Shown here piece by piece: positions 35,989-48,401 of a DNA stretch of 64,000 nt. A program made the translations under genes and the position numbers. The notes beneath the pieces were generated by a model. It had not been told where the DNA came from and made no database searches. It worked only from the letters and a program-made list of their open reading frames with translations. Numbering within the stretch: position 1 is the stretch's first letter; the number at the start of each line of letters is the position of its first letter. Source of the stretch: Lactuca virosa (Eukaryota > Streptophyta > Magnoliopsida > Asterales > Asteraceae); the NCBI GenBank assembly GCA_928212115.1, contig CAKMRJ010005745.1, positions 69,638,860 through 69,702,859 on the forward strand, read 5' to 3'.

Positions 35989-36370
35989 GTTCAGGTTCTA
36001 GTTCCAGCTCAGGTGCAGGTACTAAGCCGATCGATGCGCGGATGCGAGATTTCATCTCATCGGAGATTACGCATAGTATTTTGGAATGGACCCCAGTGGA
36101 ATTGGGTTCAAATAAGGAAAGGATTTTGGAGCTCTTGGATGGTCTTCTCGGGGTCTTTCGGGCAGAGATTGTTGTAGGGCAGTTGGGGGCTCATCTGGAG
36201 CCCAAAGATTATGGATCCCTAGAATCCTTCAGGCAGGAGGATCCTATTGTTAGTTCTTGTCATTGGGATCGGAGGGTATTTTTGCACCATTTCCTTAAGA
36301 GGAGGAGGAGGAGGATGGGATTTCTTCAGATGCTTTTGCGGGTATATTATCTTATGTTTTATTTTGGGTT
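35989..36370 (+). pseudogene. gag: Gypsy gag remnant of G1
   Basis: The N-terminal part of a gag matches that of H. It has a Gly/Ser-rich start (GSSSSSGAG), then MRDFISSEITHSILEWTPVE against LREFIPSEITRGILESTLII in H, then LELLDGLLGVFRAE against VELMEDGLRAFRSD, and a trace of the DPI..RR segment. The frame is lost after about 36300; the rest of gag, protease and most of pol are not recognisable. Confidence 0.65.
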
Positions 36371-38612
36371 GTAATCGAAAATTTGCATTGCGTTGGAATT
36401 TTGCTTGGGTTTGGGTAAGCAATATATTGGGTTGGTTCTCTGCTATTGTTTGGGTTATATTATCAAGGATTTTGATATGAAATTCTGCATACCGAGAGTG
36501 TACAACAAATCTTTAGAGGGTCGTATCTTGTTGATCGGGTTTTAGCATGTTCAGTTTATGATCTGGGTCTTTGTCGGCATCAATTCAGGAGTATTGCTTG
36601 GAGGATCCTTGGCCATGGTTACCGGGTTAGTTTTCTAGTAAAGTCATGGTTCATTTTTTTTATCTTTTGATCTGGTGAGATCGATAGTCGTCTATGGAAG
36701 AACATTTGGGGTTTAAACACTACCATTGCTAGGAGAGGAGCGGTAGCAGGAAGATGGTGGTGTCAGTTGCATGGGTTGTTTGTTCATTGGAAATTTTAGG
36801 GAAGTTGTATATTAGCATTGGTTGTAGACGGTTAGAATTCAATGATTCATTGAGAATGGAAGTTGGGGTGAAGATTCGTCAGTTCTGGGCAAGGGTTATG
36901 GTTTTTAGTCGCCAGCATAAGAACTCATGAATTGGTATGGTATCATGGGAGGTGATTTGGAATATCAGACTAGTTAATATTTAAAGAGTATTCTTCAGGA
37001 TTTCAGGAGTTGGGAGATCATTGAGTTTGGCTAGTAATGGAACGCTAGTATTGATTAACATAGGTCATAGGCGGTTCATGCTATATGAGGTTGATGGGTT
37101 GGGAACCCACCATATTTAAGAGATGAGACAGCTTCGTCGAATCCGAATGGGGGAGAATTGATCATGTATTCCGGGGGTTAGGAAGGGTGTGGAACTAGGG
37201 AAAGTTTCACATCCTGGCCAGGAGGAGAGACGACCCAAGTGGTTATTTAGATTAAGGTTCTATAAGTGGGAGTTCAGGAAACTTCCAACCGCTGGTCGAC
37301 ACCTTCTTTGTTATGCCTAGTAGGCTTGTGGTTGAGTCCAAGTTGAGAGATTTTAAATTTAAGTATGAAACCGAAAACTTGATTGGATGTAGTTGGATGC
37401 GGGTTTCGGCTAAGGATGCACAGGGTTCTAAGGCCATGGGTGGTAACCATGGTTGGTTAGAAGTGTTGTAAGAATGCGATGGGATCGTAGTATTCACCAG
37501 TTCAAGGTAGACTATAGTTGGAGTTGGTCATGAGCTTAAATGGGAATCAGTTCATGCCTTAGGCATGCTGGCAAGGATTGTCGAGGAGTATTTCTCTGTT
37601 TTAGGTTGAAGACCATTGGGGTCCAGGGCGGAGTCGAGCCTGTGTAGCTCTAGTTTGGGTGAGACCCGTGGGCGACCCCGCTTTTTTATATAGTTTGGGT
37701 TGGACCCGTGGGCGAGGCCCATGTGATTATTGGAATAGAGGTGGGACCTGATAGAGATCGTTGGGTCAAGGTTTTGGATCTTGAGTTGTAGGATTAAGTG
37801 GGTGTCCAGTGTATGATGCAGAGGGGTTTATAGGTTGGCAGCTTTGTTATTTGGACTCTTGGGAACCTGGTGGTTGAACCAAGTGCGAGAATGATAGTAT
37901 GAACGATGGTTTGGGAACCTTTATATCCCGGTCTAGTCAGGGGTTGTCGTGACTCAGAAGGTTATGGGTGAAATTCAAGTGCAAATCTGTGGATCTTGGG
38001 TTATGAGTTAAGTATCGGGTTGGTTTTTGGGTGAGATCTTGAGTTGGGAATCGCGAGTGTTTATGTGCAAGATTTTCTTTTCAGTGGGATAAGAATTGGG
38101 GTATCTTTATGCCGAGGGCATCAATCAAAGGGTTCAGGGGTAAGAAGTGGATTCAGTTTTGATGATAAATCAAACCCTTGAGATTATGTCTCGGATGTGT
38201 GGTGTTGCTTGTTATTCGGCGAGTATGTTAGGTCACTTGCAGCTTAGGTTAAATAATCTCAGAGTAAAATATTTGAGCCTGTTGCGCAGCTCTTGTCTAA
38301 GTCTAAACATTGCAAGGATGAGTCATCTACTCGAAGGATTATCTGAGCCTTCTGTCAGGTATAAGTGTTCTGCAACAAAAACTTGTATGCAATTCTGTTA
38401 TCTAGTGGGAACCTCAAGTTATCAGAATTGAGTAGTTAGTTGGGAGATAAGTGCAATGGATTTAGCAATGGTTCAGTATGGGGGGTCTGTCAGGGAGTCA
38501 AACCATCTTGAGACTTCAGATTTAAGGTTGAGTAGACGTGGTTATTTTCTAAGGGATTATATTCGGGTGGAGAAAGGATTCGTTCATATTCGGGTTAGAG
38601 AGCCCTGCTAGG
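36371..38612 (+). other. G1 internal region without recognisable pol
   Basis: About 2.2 kb of internal sequence with no reverse transcriptase, integrase or protease motif that I can read in any frame. It includes a GTGGGCGA-rich stretch at about 37660-37720 and the second copy of the internal duplication at about 38240-38360. Confidence 0.5.
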
Positions 38613-38617
38613 GTTGG

Positions 38618-40777
38618 TGTAACATCCCAAATTTCAAGCTTAAATTTTTCATTTTTAATTAATTAATTCTCAACATAGTTTACCAAAACATTTCCCATGC
38701 CATATCATTTGCAAACAGAAATATAACAATGTGTCTGAAAATCATAATGTCAAAGTAAAATAAATCAGAGTACAATCCCAGAAAACTCCATGCGGAAATC
38801 ATGTGTGTGTGCTGCGCTGCTACGCCGCCGACTCCTTCCCCTTGGACGAAGAGGTACCTAAAACCAAAACTAAAACTGTAAGCACAAAGCTTAGTGAGTT
38901 ACCCCATCATACCACATATTATATAATCACATAGCATACAAACTGTCGGGCAATTCTGGGGTGCTCATCCTACCCATGTCAAGCCATTCTGGGGTGCTGA
39001 CCTACCCATGTCAAGCCATTCTGGGGTGCTGACCTACCCATGTCAAGCCATTCTGGGGTGCTGACCTACCCATGTCAGGCTATTTTGGGGTGCCGACCTA
39101 CCCTTCAGTCTTTCAACCGAACACGGGGACTATTTCACCCCTACTACTAACACATAATGTCATATCTCTATCATACTCTCAGACGTATCTGGGGTGTCCG
39201 ACCTACCCATTGGTCCTAACGACCGATTCGGGGACTAGTCCCCTCCTACTGATACCATCCCACATAACATAGTAAACTTGCATAGTCACATATCAAGCAA
39301 ACTAGCATACTCGCATATCAACAATAGCCGACTAGACAATTATCACAAAGACAATTATCTCAGCTAAACATGTACTAGTGGGCCGGCTTTGGTGCCGTAG
39401 AGCCACTTCTACCAGAAGGTAACTCACATCGATGTCGTGTAGTGTCTGAACTGTCCTCGGCGTAAAGGTCGGCTCTCCTCGACCCCGCGATCCCTACACG
39501 ACAATCCTCAAGTCATCAATCAGAACAAACAACCCTAACCAGGGTCAATCCTTAGACCAAGCAAGACAACATTGGTCAAAGTCAACACCCAGTTGACCTG
39601 ACTCGCCGAGTTGGCCTACCAACTCGTCGAGTCCATGCTCCACTAACCCGATCCAACCCCGACACCACTCGTCGAGTCTTGCGAGAATCGTCGAGTCCTC
39701 CTTCATTCAAACCGTCGGGACTATCTTCATCCGACTCGCCGAGTTCTTCCTTCAACTCGACGAGTTCATCTCCCTCATAAGAACATGTCCAGTCTATGAC
39801 TCGCCGGGTTGTATGAACAACTCGTCGAGTCCATCTTCAAGGTTGGGAGATTGCCTTGGACTCGCCGAGTCTGTTCATACACTCGTCGAGTCCCATGAGT
39901 CTCAGGCCCCTTTTTAGACTAAACATCTACGGGACTTTTCCTTGCTAACAACTGTTCCCTCCACAGAAAGGATTTGGTGGTCATTTCGTAACGACTCGCC
40001 GAGTCCCAAAAGTGACTCGTCGAGTCCCTCCATGACCATTACTATACAGTCGATTTAAATGGGTCTTAACACCTCAAAACCATAGATCTGGCCTCCTAAT
40101 GTCCATTTTACACGTAAAGTTCCAAACTTGGTGTACATGCGTGGGGTCTTTGGCTCAAAAATCCATAAAAGGGGCTTTACAATGTGTATGGGGCTCTCAT
40201 GGCCATAGAGTTGGCACCTTTATGCCATGAGACCCTTCCAATGACTCAGATCTGGAAGTAGAACTCCATGAAACACTTCACAATTCGAAAATGGCTTGGA
40301 AAGCCCTAAATACACCCAACAATCTAAGCCCTAGAGATAAACAACCAAATGGAAGACCAAAACAGGGGGCATTTACCTTGCTTAAGCTGAAAATGGAGTA
40401 AGATCTCTGGATCTACAAGCCCCAACTCGAATTCCCAAGCTTCTTCCTTCCTTCCAAGCTTCACAAACTATTCAAAAGCACCAAAAATGGCCTTATATCA
40501 CTCAAAGCGGCTAGGGTTTCTATATGAGGTGTTCTGGGAGTGATAGGGGAGATGGAGGCTGAGTTAAGGCGTTTAAATAGGGTGCAAACCCTCAAAATTA
40601 GGGTTTCACTCAAACAGCACCTACTCGCCAAGTTAGTCTTCCGACTCGTCGAGTAGGTCACTTAAACTTCCCGCGGATCCCGTCTCTACTCGACGAGTCG
40701 GGCCACCAACTCGTCGAGTCCCTGAAAAAAATACATAAAACTTTGAATTAAAGACATACCAGGAATCGGGTGTTACA
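38618..40777 (-). repeat. 3' LTR of Gypsy H
   Basis: 2160 bp, TGTAACATCCC to CGGGTGTTACA on the plus strand; the minus-strand tract AAGTGGGGGAGATT (40778-40791) adjoins. It contains a 32-bp tandem repeat (38947-39105), many ACTCG-Y-CGAGT motifs (39601-40035 and 40622-40718), and a TATA-like CTATTTAAAC (minus strand, about 40571-40580) between the two motif clusters. Confidence 0.9.
38947..39105. repeat. 32-bp tandem repeat in LTR of H
   Basis: About five units spaced 32 bp containing CATTCTGGGGTGCTGACC followed by TACCCATGTCAAG; a diverged unit lies at 39186. The same array occurs in the other LTR (46567-46735). It is part of the LTR, not an independent satellite. Confidence 0.9.
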
Positions 40778-40794
40778 AATCTCCCCCACTTATC

Positions 40795-43700
40795 TTAGAC
40801 TTCGTCCTCGAAGTCTGCTGCTCGATCCTGAAAAAGCTCGGGGTAATGCTCCCTCATCTCGTCCTCCACCTCCTAGGTCCACTCCGAGCCCTTGCGGTGC
40901 TGCCACTGCACCTTTACCAGCTCCACTCTCTTGTTCCTCAGATCCTTTGACTTCCTGTCAAGGATTGCCACTGGCTGCTCAATATAGTTTAGGCTATCAT
41001 CAACCTGAATATCCTCCAAAGGCACCACTGCCGAATCGTCCACCAGACACTTCCGCAGCTGGGAAACGTGAAAAGTGCTATGAATCTGACTGAGTTAGGC
41101 CGGCAGATCCAGCTTATACGCCACCTTGCCCACCCGGGCTATAACCCTGAAGGGTCCAATATACCTGGGGCCCAGCTTGCCCCGCTTCCAGAATCGAATG
41201 ACGCCCTTCCAAGGCGACACTTTCAGGAGCACCATATCTCCGACCTGGAATTCCATGTCCGATCGAAGCTTGTCGGCATAACTCTTCTGCCGACTCTGAG
41301 CAGTTTGAAGCCTGCTCCGAACCTGCTGGATCCTCTTCATCGTCTTGAGTACTACTTCAGTACTCCCCATGACCCTCTGACCAACCTCTCCCCAGCATAT
41401 CGGGGTCCTGCACTTCCTCCCATACAACATCTTGAAAGGAGGACGGTCGATGCTCGCATGATAACTGTTATTATAAGAGAACTCGGCCAACGGAAGGTAG
41501 GTATCCCAGCTACCTCCAAAATCTAAAACACACGCCCGCAGCATATCATCTAGCATCTGGATGGTCCGCTCGCTCTCACCATCGGTCTGCGGGTGAAAAG
41601 CGGTGCTAAAAATGCAGACGAGTACCCAACTCGTCATGAAATTTCTTCCAAAACCTGGAAGTGAACCGCACATCCCTATCGGAAATCACTAAAACTGGCA
41701 CCCCGTGCCGCGCCACTGCCTGCCTGATGTAGACGTTGGCCAATTTTTCAGCCGAAATACTCTCCTGAATCGGAATAAAATGGGCGCTCTTGCTCAATCG
41801 ATCAATGATGACCCAAATCGAATCCACTCCACGCGTGGTCCTGTGAAGCTTTGTGATGAAGTCCATCGTAATATCCTCCCACTTCCACAACGGGATATCC
41901 AATGGCTGGACCTTGCCGTGAGGTCTCTGGTGCTCAGCCTTGAACTTCCTGCAGGTTAGACACCTCTCTACAACCCATGCTATGTCCCTCTTCATACAGG
42001 GCCACCAATAATCGGAACGAAGATCCCTGTACATTTTTGTCGCCCCGGGGTGAATAGAGAACCTGGATTTGTGCCCCTCTGCCGTCAATACCTGGCGCAC
42101 ACCCCCATGATAAGGGACCCACACCCTACGGTGAAGAGTCAACAATCCTCGGCTATCATAGTCGAAGGAGGAAACCTGACCCACAATTCGCTCACTCTTC
42201 CGATGTTCCTCCTTCATGGCCTCCTGCTGGGCCTCCCGAATCCGCTCCAACAGTGGAGTCACAACTGTCATCCTCAGACAGATGTCCCTGATCGGTGCTG
42301 CCCTGCGCCTAAGCGCATCGGCCACGACATTGGCCTTCCCCGGGTGGTAAAGGATCTCGCAATCATAATCCTTCACCACATCAAGCCACCGACGCTGCCT
42401 CATATTGAGATTTGGCTGGTCCATGAGATACCTCAGGCTCTTGTGGTCCGTGTAAATGGTACAACGAACACCATAGAGGTAATGACGCCAAATCTTGAGG
42501 GAAAAAACAACAACCCCCAGCTCCAAATCATACGTCGGGTAATTCGCCTCGTGAGGCTTCAGCTGCCTCAAAGCGTAAGTTATAACATGCCCTCTCTACA
42601 TCAATACCGTGCCCAAACCTGAGATGGACGCATCACAATATACCACAAAATCCTCCATGCCCTCTGGAAGGGCTAAGATTGGCGCCTCGCACAATCTCTG
42701 CCTCAAGGTCTCAAACGCAGGCTGCTGCTCAAGCCCCCAGCCAAAGACCACGACCTTCCTCGTCAGCCGGGTCAAGGGTACGGCTATCTTGGAGCAGTCC
42801 TGGATGAATCTCCGATAGTAGCCTGCCAATCCCAGAAAGCTCCGAATCTCAGATGGAGACCTCGGAACCTCCCATCTCATCACGACCTCAACCTTGGCCG
42901 GGTCAACCGATATCCCGTCCTGGTTGACAAGGTGCCCAAGAAACTGCACCTCGCGCAACCAGAACTCACACTTGGAGAACTTAGCATACAAGTTCTCCCT
43001 TCTCAAAGTACCCAAAACCTCTCGCAAGTGCTCCTCATGCTGCTCTCGTGTCTTGGAGTAAACCAAGATGTCATCGATGAAAACGATCACGGAGCGATCC
43101 AACATCGGTTGCACACGCGGTTCATGAGGTCCATGAACGCGCAGGAGCGTTGGTGAGCCCGAAAGGCATCACCACGAACTCATAGTGGCCATAACGCGTC
43201 CGAAACGCAGTCTTCTGCACATCCTCCTCTCTGACCCTCATCTGATGATACCCTGAACGCAAATCAATCTTGGAGAACCAAGATGCTCCCTGTAGCTGGT
43301 CAAAGAGGTCATCAATCCTTGGGAGTGGGTAACGGTTCTTCACCGTTAACTTATTCAGGTCCCTATAATATATACACATCTGATGCGACCCGTCCTTCTT
43401 CTTCACAAACAGAATCAGGGCTCCCCAGGGTTAACTGCTCGGTCTAATGAATCCCTTACCTAACAGCTCCTGCAGCTGTGTAGACAACTCCTGCATCTCA
43501 GGAGGAGCCAACCGATACGGTGCCTTGGCTATCGGAGCCGCACCAGGGACTAGGTCGATCCTGAACTCTACCTGCCTCTCCGGAGGTATCCCGGGCAACT
43601 CCTCGGGAAATACATCCGCAAACTCTCGTACCACGGTCACATCGCCCACCGTTGCCTTACCCATCTCTCGGGTATCCATAATATAGGCAACAAATCCTGC

Positions 43701-44125
43701 GCAACCCTGCTAAAGGTAACGCCTAGCTCTCGTTGCTGCACATAAAGCAGGTCCTTGTTGTGGCCTCTCGCCCTGAATTACCAGCTCTCCTCCACTTGGG
43801 GTCCTGATCCGCACCAACTGCTGCGTACAGTCAATTACTGCGCCATTGGGGCTTAGCCAATCCATACCGATAATAACCTTGTTCCCCCGCAAAGGTATGG
43901 GAACCAGATCTACCAGATAACACTCCTCAAACAGCCGCAGGGCGCAATCTCGGTATACCTCTGATGCTCGCACTGACCGGTCGTCCGCAATCTCGACTTC
44001 TAGAGGGCAATCCAACGTGCCCGACGACTCAGGAAACTTCTTGCTAAGCTCAAGAGAGACAAACGATCGGGTAGCGCCCGAATCAAACAATACCTGAACT
44101 GGGATACCGTTCACATGGAACGATC
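40795..44125 (-). pseudogene. pol: Gypsy H pol: protease, reverse transcriptase, RNase H, integrase
   Basis: From the 5' side: protease (LFDSGATRSFV near 44070; IGMDWLS near 43860), reverse transcriptase (KKKDGSHQMCIYYRDLNKL near 43390; KIDLRSGYHQ; catalytic FIDDILVYS near 43080), RNase H (VYCDASISGLG near 42640; YTDHKSL near 42450; HPGKANVVADALRR), integrase zinc finger (IHPGATKMYRDL...CLTCRKFK) and core with D, D and E (MDFITKL, VISDRDVRF, TDGESERT). The tail WEVEDEMREHYPELF resembles a degenerate chromodomain end. Breaks: stops near 43710, 43431, 42596, 41095 and 40877, frameshifts near 43150 and 41610. Several stops are TAG where relatives have CAG. Confidence 0.9.
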
Positions 44126-44197
44126 CTATACAGAGCACATAGATAACATATCAAAATCACAGCGACATAAACAAAAAACATAAGAAAGAGATCATAC
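44126..44197 (-). other. Putative 72-nt intron between gag and pol of H
   Basis: On the minus strand exon sequence GTGATGG is followed by GTATGATCTCTTTC..., a U-rich 72-nt segment ending CTCTGTATAG, then GATCGTTCCATGTG. Joining the flanks gives an uninterrupted V-M-G-S-F-H-V-N-G reading into the protease. Unspliced RNA meets in-frame stops inside the segment. Its AT content is much higher than the coding flanks, as in plant introns. Splicing itself is inferred. Confidence 0.55.
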
Positions 44198-45410
44198 CCA
44201 TCACCACATCGGGTGCAGCGCTTGCCTCCTCGGCTGTCAACTGAAATGCTCGGCTCCGCACCACTGGAGCCTCTGACTTGGCCTTCCGGCCATCTGCAAC
44301 CCGCGATGTCGCTGAAACCGGCACCATTGCTGGCGCTGCTGCTGATGCTGCTGTCAATCTAGGGCAGTTGGCCTTGTTATTGCCCCTCTGATTGCAATGG
44401 AAGCAAATCAGGTCTGACATCTGCACTGTGGGGGCAGGGGCAGTACAATCCCTGCCAAAGTGCCCCGTCCTGCCGCACTTATAGCAGCCGGTCGATCCCG
44501 CTCTACAAGCTCCCTCATGCGGCCTGCCGCATTTCCTATAGAGGCTCTGGCCTGGCTGGCCCTTCGACCTAACGTCGGATCCCTTGGGTTTCTTCCCCGA
44601 AACCCCTGTCACCTGCTCTGTCTCTGCTTTCCTCTTCCTGACGTGCTCTAAATCGAGCTCCCTCTCAGGCGCCCTGGCAATCGTAGACTCCAGGGTCGGG
44701 CAGGCTGAGTAGCTGACATGCTCCCGAATATCGGCCCTCAACATATCATGGTAGCGGGTCTTCCGCATCTCCTCATCCCCCGCATACTGGGGTACCAACA
44801 ATGCTCTCTCCTGAAACTTGGTGGTGATCTCCGCCGCAGTCTCCGTAGTCTGCCTCATATCCAGAAACTCTCTGGCCAGCTGCTGAAGCTCTACAGCCGG
44901 CGCAAACTCAGCCCTGAATCTGGTCACGAAATCTGACCACGTCATAGCCTCGACGGCTGGGGCTCCCAACGAGTCGCCAACCGACTCCCACCAGTCTCTA
45001 GCTCTATCCCTCAAACATCCCATAGCAAAGCGGACCTTCGACCCTTCCAGGCTGAAGCTCGTCAACTGCGCAGACTCAATGTCTGCGATCCATCTCCTGG
45101 CAGCAATGGGGTCTTTCACCCCGTGATAATTCGGCGCACCGCTCCCTTGGAAGTCCTTGAAGGACAGTGTGCACGTACCCGTCTGGCTAGACGCCATGTC
45201 ACTCCTGAATGCCCGGAGGCCGTCCTCCATCAGCTCAACAATCCCTTCCTTGATCGACACGAAAATGATCAGGGTCGACTCAAGGATGCCTCTCGTGATC
45301 TCAGACGGGATGAACTCGCGCAGCCCGTCATCAACCTGCTCGGATCCTGCACCCGAGCCTGATCCTGATCCTGATCCGGAACCTCCTGCTCCATGTCGCA
45401 TGGTCACCAT
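44198..45410 (-). CDS. gag: Gypsy H gag (intact frame)
   Basis: Structural capsid/nucleocapsid protein of about 400 residues. Chosen start is the ATG at 45410 (MVTMRHGAGG); upstream residues in the same frame lack conservation. It has a Gly/Ser repeat, LREFIPSEIT, then the retrotransposon gag domain (RWIADIESAQLTSF, VRFAMGCLRDRARDWWES, FRAEFAP, EFLDMRQTTETAAE), a basic region, and two zinc knuckles. The first, CYKCGRTGHFGRDC, is intact. In the second, CFHCNQRGNNKANC, the zinc-binding His is Asn. The frame is open up to the putative intron and reads a further 13 codons into it. The gag frame being intact while pol is broken is notable. Confidence 0.8.
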
Positions 45411-46216
45411 ACTAAAAATAAACGCATAAATCTCAGGATCATACATACTCTCGAGAGGTCTAACGCACTCTCCAAGTTTCCCGGTTCTGTCTCAACCTTC
45501 CTTGATTCGAGTACGGATCCTCTGCTTCCAGTAGTACGGGCCTATACTACCTTCTACATCTATCCGTACTTTCCTCAAGGACTATCTCGACTTCACCAAG
45601 TCCCTTAACCAATATCCCTTTCCAACTAGTCTCATCCTAGGCTTTCCTAGGGCACTCTCCGACCTACTCTCCGCCATCAGCTGCACTAGGAGTCTCTGCT
45701 ATCCTTCCCTAGCTAGCTTTCGAATACTATCACATATTCATTCATTAGATAGTTAAAGTTAGCCAGAACCCTTATAGCAGGAAGCAAGCAGCATTCGGGC
45801 ATTGAGTAACCAATTCAGGCATAACCTATACAGGCCATCCTACTACTGACTAAACAGTCCTAGAATACAACTCATACCATAGGCACATAAGGAATCCTTC
45901 CTAGATCCTTAGCCCTACTCTAGCATGCAGTTTTCAGAATCATACATCAGGCATACAAGGCATCCTACTAGACCCTTAGCCCTAATCTAGCATGCAGTTC
46001 TCAGTATCATACATCATATAACTTATCATAACAAGTATGGGTATCTTGGGGAAAACTTACGTGAGCTCGGCTGGTCGCACGCATCACACACCTTATTCTT
46101 TCTCAAAACCCTTTGACTCAGATTTTTTTTTGAAAATCATTTTTCCTTGTAAAAATCTTTTAATCCCTCGGTTTGAGTCCATACACTCCCGAGGGTGTGT
46201 CCGAATCCCTCAAACC

Positions 46217-46231
46217 AGGGCTCTGAAACCA
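46217..46231 (-). other. Primer-binding site of Gypsy H
   Basis: The minus strand reads TGGTTTCAGAGCCCT, three bases from the LTR; one substitution from the usual initiator-Met complement. Confidence 0.8.
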
Positions 46232-46234
46232 ACT

Positions 46235-48396
46235 TGTAACATCCCAAATTTCAAGCCCAAATTTTTCATTTTTAATTAAGTAATTCTCAACATAGCTTAC
46301 CAAAACATTTCCCATGCGATATCATTTGCAAACAAAAATATAACAATGTTTCTGAAAATCATAAAGTCAAAGTAAAATAAATCAGAGTACAATCCCAGAA
46401 AACTCCATGCGGAAATCATGTGTGTGTGTGATGCGCTGCTACACCGCCGACTCCTTCCCCTTGGACGAAGAGGTACCTGAAACCAAAACTAAAACTGTAA
46501 GCACAAAGCTTAGTGAGTTCCCCCATCATACCACACACTATATAATCACATAGCATACAAACTGCCGGCCAATTCTGGGGTGCTCGTCCTACCCATGTCA
46601 AGCCATTCTGGGGTGCTGACCTACCCATGTCAAGCCATTCTGGGGGTGCTGACCAACCCATGTCAAGCCATTTTGGGGTGCTGACCTACCCATGTCAGGC
46701 TATTATGGGGTGCCGACCTACCCTTCGGTCTTTCAACCGAACACGGGGACTATTTCACCCCCTACTACTAACACATAATGTCATATCTCTATCATACTCT
46801 CAGACGTATCTGGGGTGTCTGACCAACCCATTGGTCATAACGACCGATTCAGGAACTAGTCCCCTCCTACTGATACCATCCCACATAACATAGTAAACTA
46901 GCATAGTCACATATCAAGCAAACTAGCATACTCGCATATCAACAATAGCCGACCAGACAATTATCACAAAGACAATTATCTCAGCTAAACATCTACTAGT
47001 GGGCCGTCTTTGGTTCCGTAGACCCACTTCTACTGGAAGGTAACTCACCTCGATGTCGTGTAGTGTCTGAACTGTCCTCGGCGTGAAGGTCGGCTCTCCT
47101 CGACCCCTCGATCCCTACACGACAATCCTCAAGTCATCAATCAGAACAAACAACCCTAACCAGGGTCAATCCTTAGACCAAGCAAGACAAGATTGGTCAA
47201 AGTCAACACCCAGTTGACCTGACTCGCCGAGTTGGCCTATCAACTCGTCGAGTCCTTGCTCCACTAACCCGATCCAACCCCGACACCACTCGTCAAATCT
47301 TGCGAGAACTCGTCGAGTCCTCCTTCATTCAAACCATCGGGACTATCTTCATCCGACTCGTCGAGTTCTTCCTTCAACTCGGCGAGTTCATCTCCCTCAT
47401 AAGAACATGTCCAGTCTATGACTCGCCGAGTTGTATGAACAACTCGTCGAGTCCATCTTCAAGGTTGGGAGATTGCCTTGGACTCGCCGAGTCTGTTCAT
47501 ACACTCGTCGAGTCCCATGAGTCTCAGGCCCCTTTTTAGACTAAACATCTACGCGACTTTCCTTGCTAACAACTGTTCCCTCCACAGAAAGGATTTGGTG
47601 GTCATTTCGTAACGACTCGCCGAGTCCCAAGAGTGACTCATCGAGTCCCTCCATGCCCATTACTATACAGTCGATTTAAATGGGTCTTAACACCTCAAAA
47701 CCATAGATCTGGCCTCCTAATGTCCATTTTACACGTAAAGTTCCGAACTTGGTGTACATGCATGGGGTCTTTGCCTCAAAAATCCATAAAAGGGGATTTA
47801 CAATGTGCATGGGGCTCTCATGGCCATAGAGTTGGCACCTTTATGCCATGTGACCCCTCCAATGACTCAGATCTGGAAGTAGAACTCCATGAAATACTTC
47901 ACAATTCGAAAATGGTTGGAAAGCCCTAAATACACCCAACAATCTAAGCCCTAGAGATGAACAACCAAATGGAAGACCAAAGCAGGGGGATTTACCTTGA
48001 TTAAGCTGAAAATGGAGTAAGATCTCTAGATCTACAAGCCCCAACTCGAATTCCCAAGCTTCTTCCTTCCTTCCAAGCTTCACAAACTATTCAAAAGCAC
48101 CAAAAATGGCCTTAGATCCCTCAAAGCAGCTAGGGTTTCTATATTAGGTGTTCTGGGAGTGATAGGGGCGATGGAGGCTGAGTTAAGGCGTTTAAATAGG
48201 GTGCAAACCCTCAAAATTAGGGTTTCACTCAAACAACACCTACTCGCCGAGTCAGTCTTCCGACTCATCGAGTAGGTCACTTAAACTTCCCGCGGATCCC
48301 GTCTCTACTCGACGATTCGGGCCACCAACTCGTCGAGTCCCTGAAAAAAATACATAAAACTTTGAATTAAAGACATACCAGGAATCGGGTGTTACA
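46235..48396 (-). repeat. 5' LTR of Gypsy H
   Basis: 2162 bp, same ends as 38618-40777. The 32-bp array is at 46567-46735, ACTCG-Y-CGAGT clusters at about 47222-47650 and 48240-48338, and the TATA-like box at about 48190-48200. Confidence 0.9.
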
Positions 48397-48401
48397 GTTG
48401 G

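Larger units (their letters stand above)
38618..48396 (-). mobile_element. Gypsy element H (complete, chromovirus-like)
   Basis: Full-length minus-strand Ty3/gypsy element of 9779 bp with LTRs 38618-40777 and 46235-48396, target copies GTTGG (38613-38617 and 48397-48401), primer site, gag, protease, reverse transcriptase, RNase H, integrase and polypurine tract in Gypsy order. Motifs and pol ending (EDEMREHYPELF, DFEDEV) suggest a Tekay/Del-type chromovirus; clade assignment is inference. Stops and frameshifts in pol make this copy inactive. In the first 220 bp the LTRs differ at roughly 5% of positions. Confidence 0.9.

Noticed and set aside
38947..39105. Regular 32-bp repeats that superficially resemble a CRISPR array
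   Set aside because: Units are directly adjacent without spacers, and the same array is in the other LTR of H in a plant genome.
41068..42622. Plus-strand open frames across the H pol region (and similar ones at 45123-45429)
   Set aside because: Antisense shadows of GC-rich Gypsy pol and gag; the minus-strand reading shows catalytic motifs.
38618..48396. H as a very recent, active insertion because its target copies are perfect
   Set aside because: Roughly one base in twenty differs between its LTRs where I compared them, and pol has many lesions.
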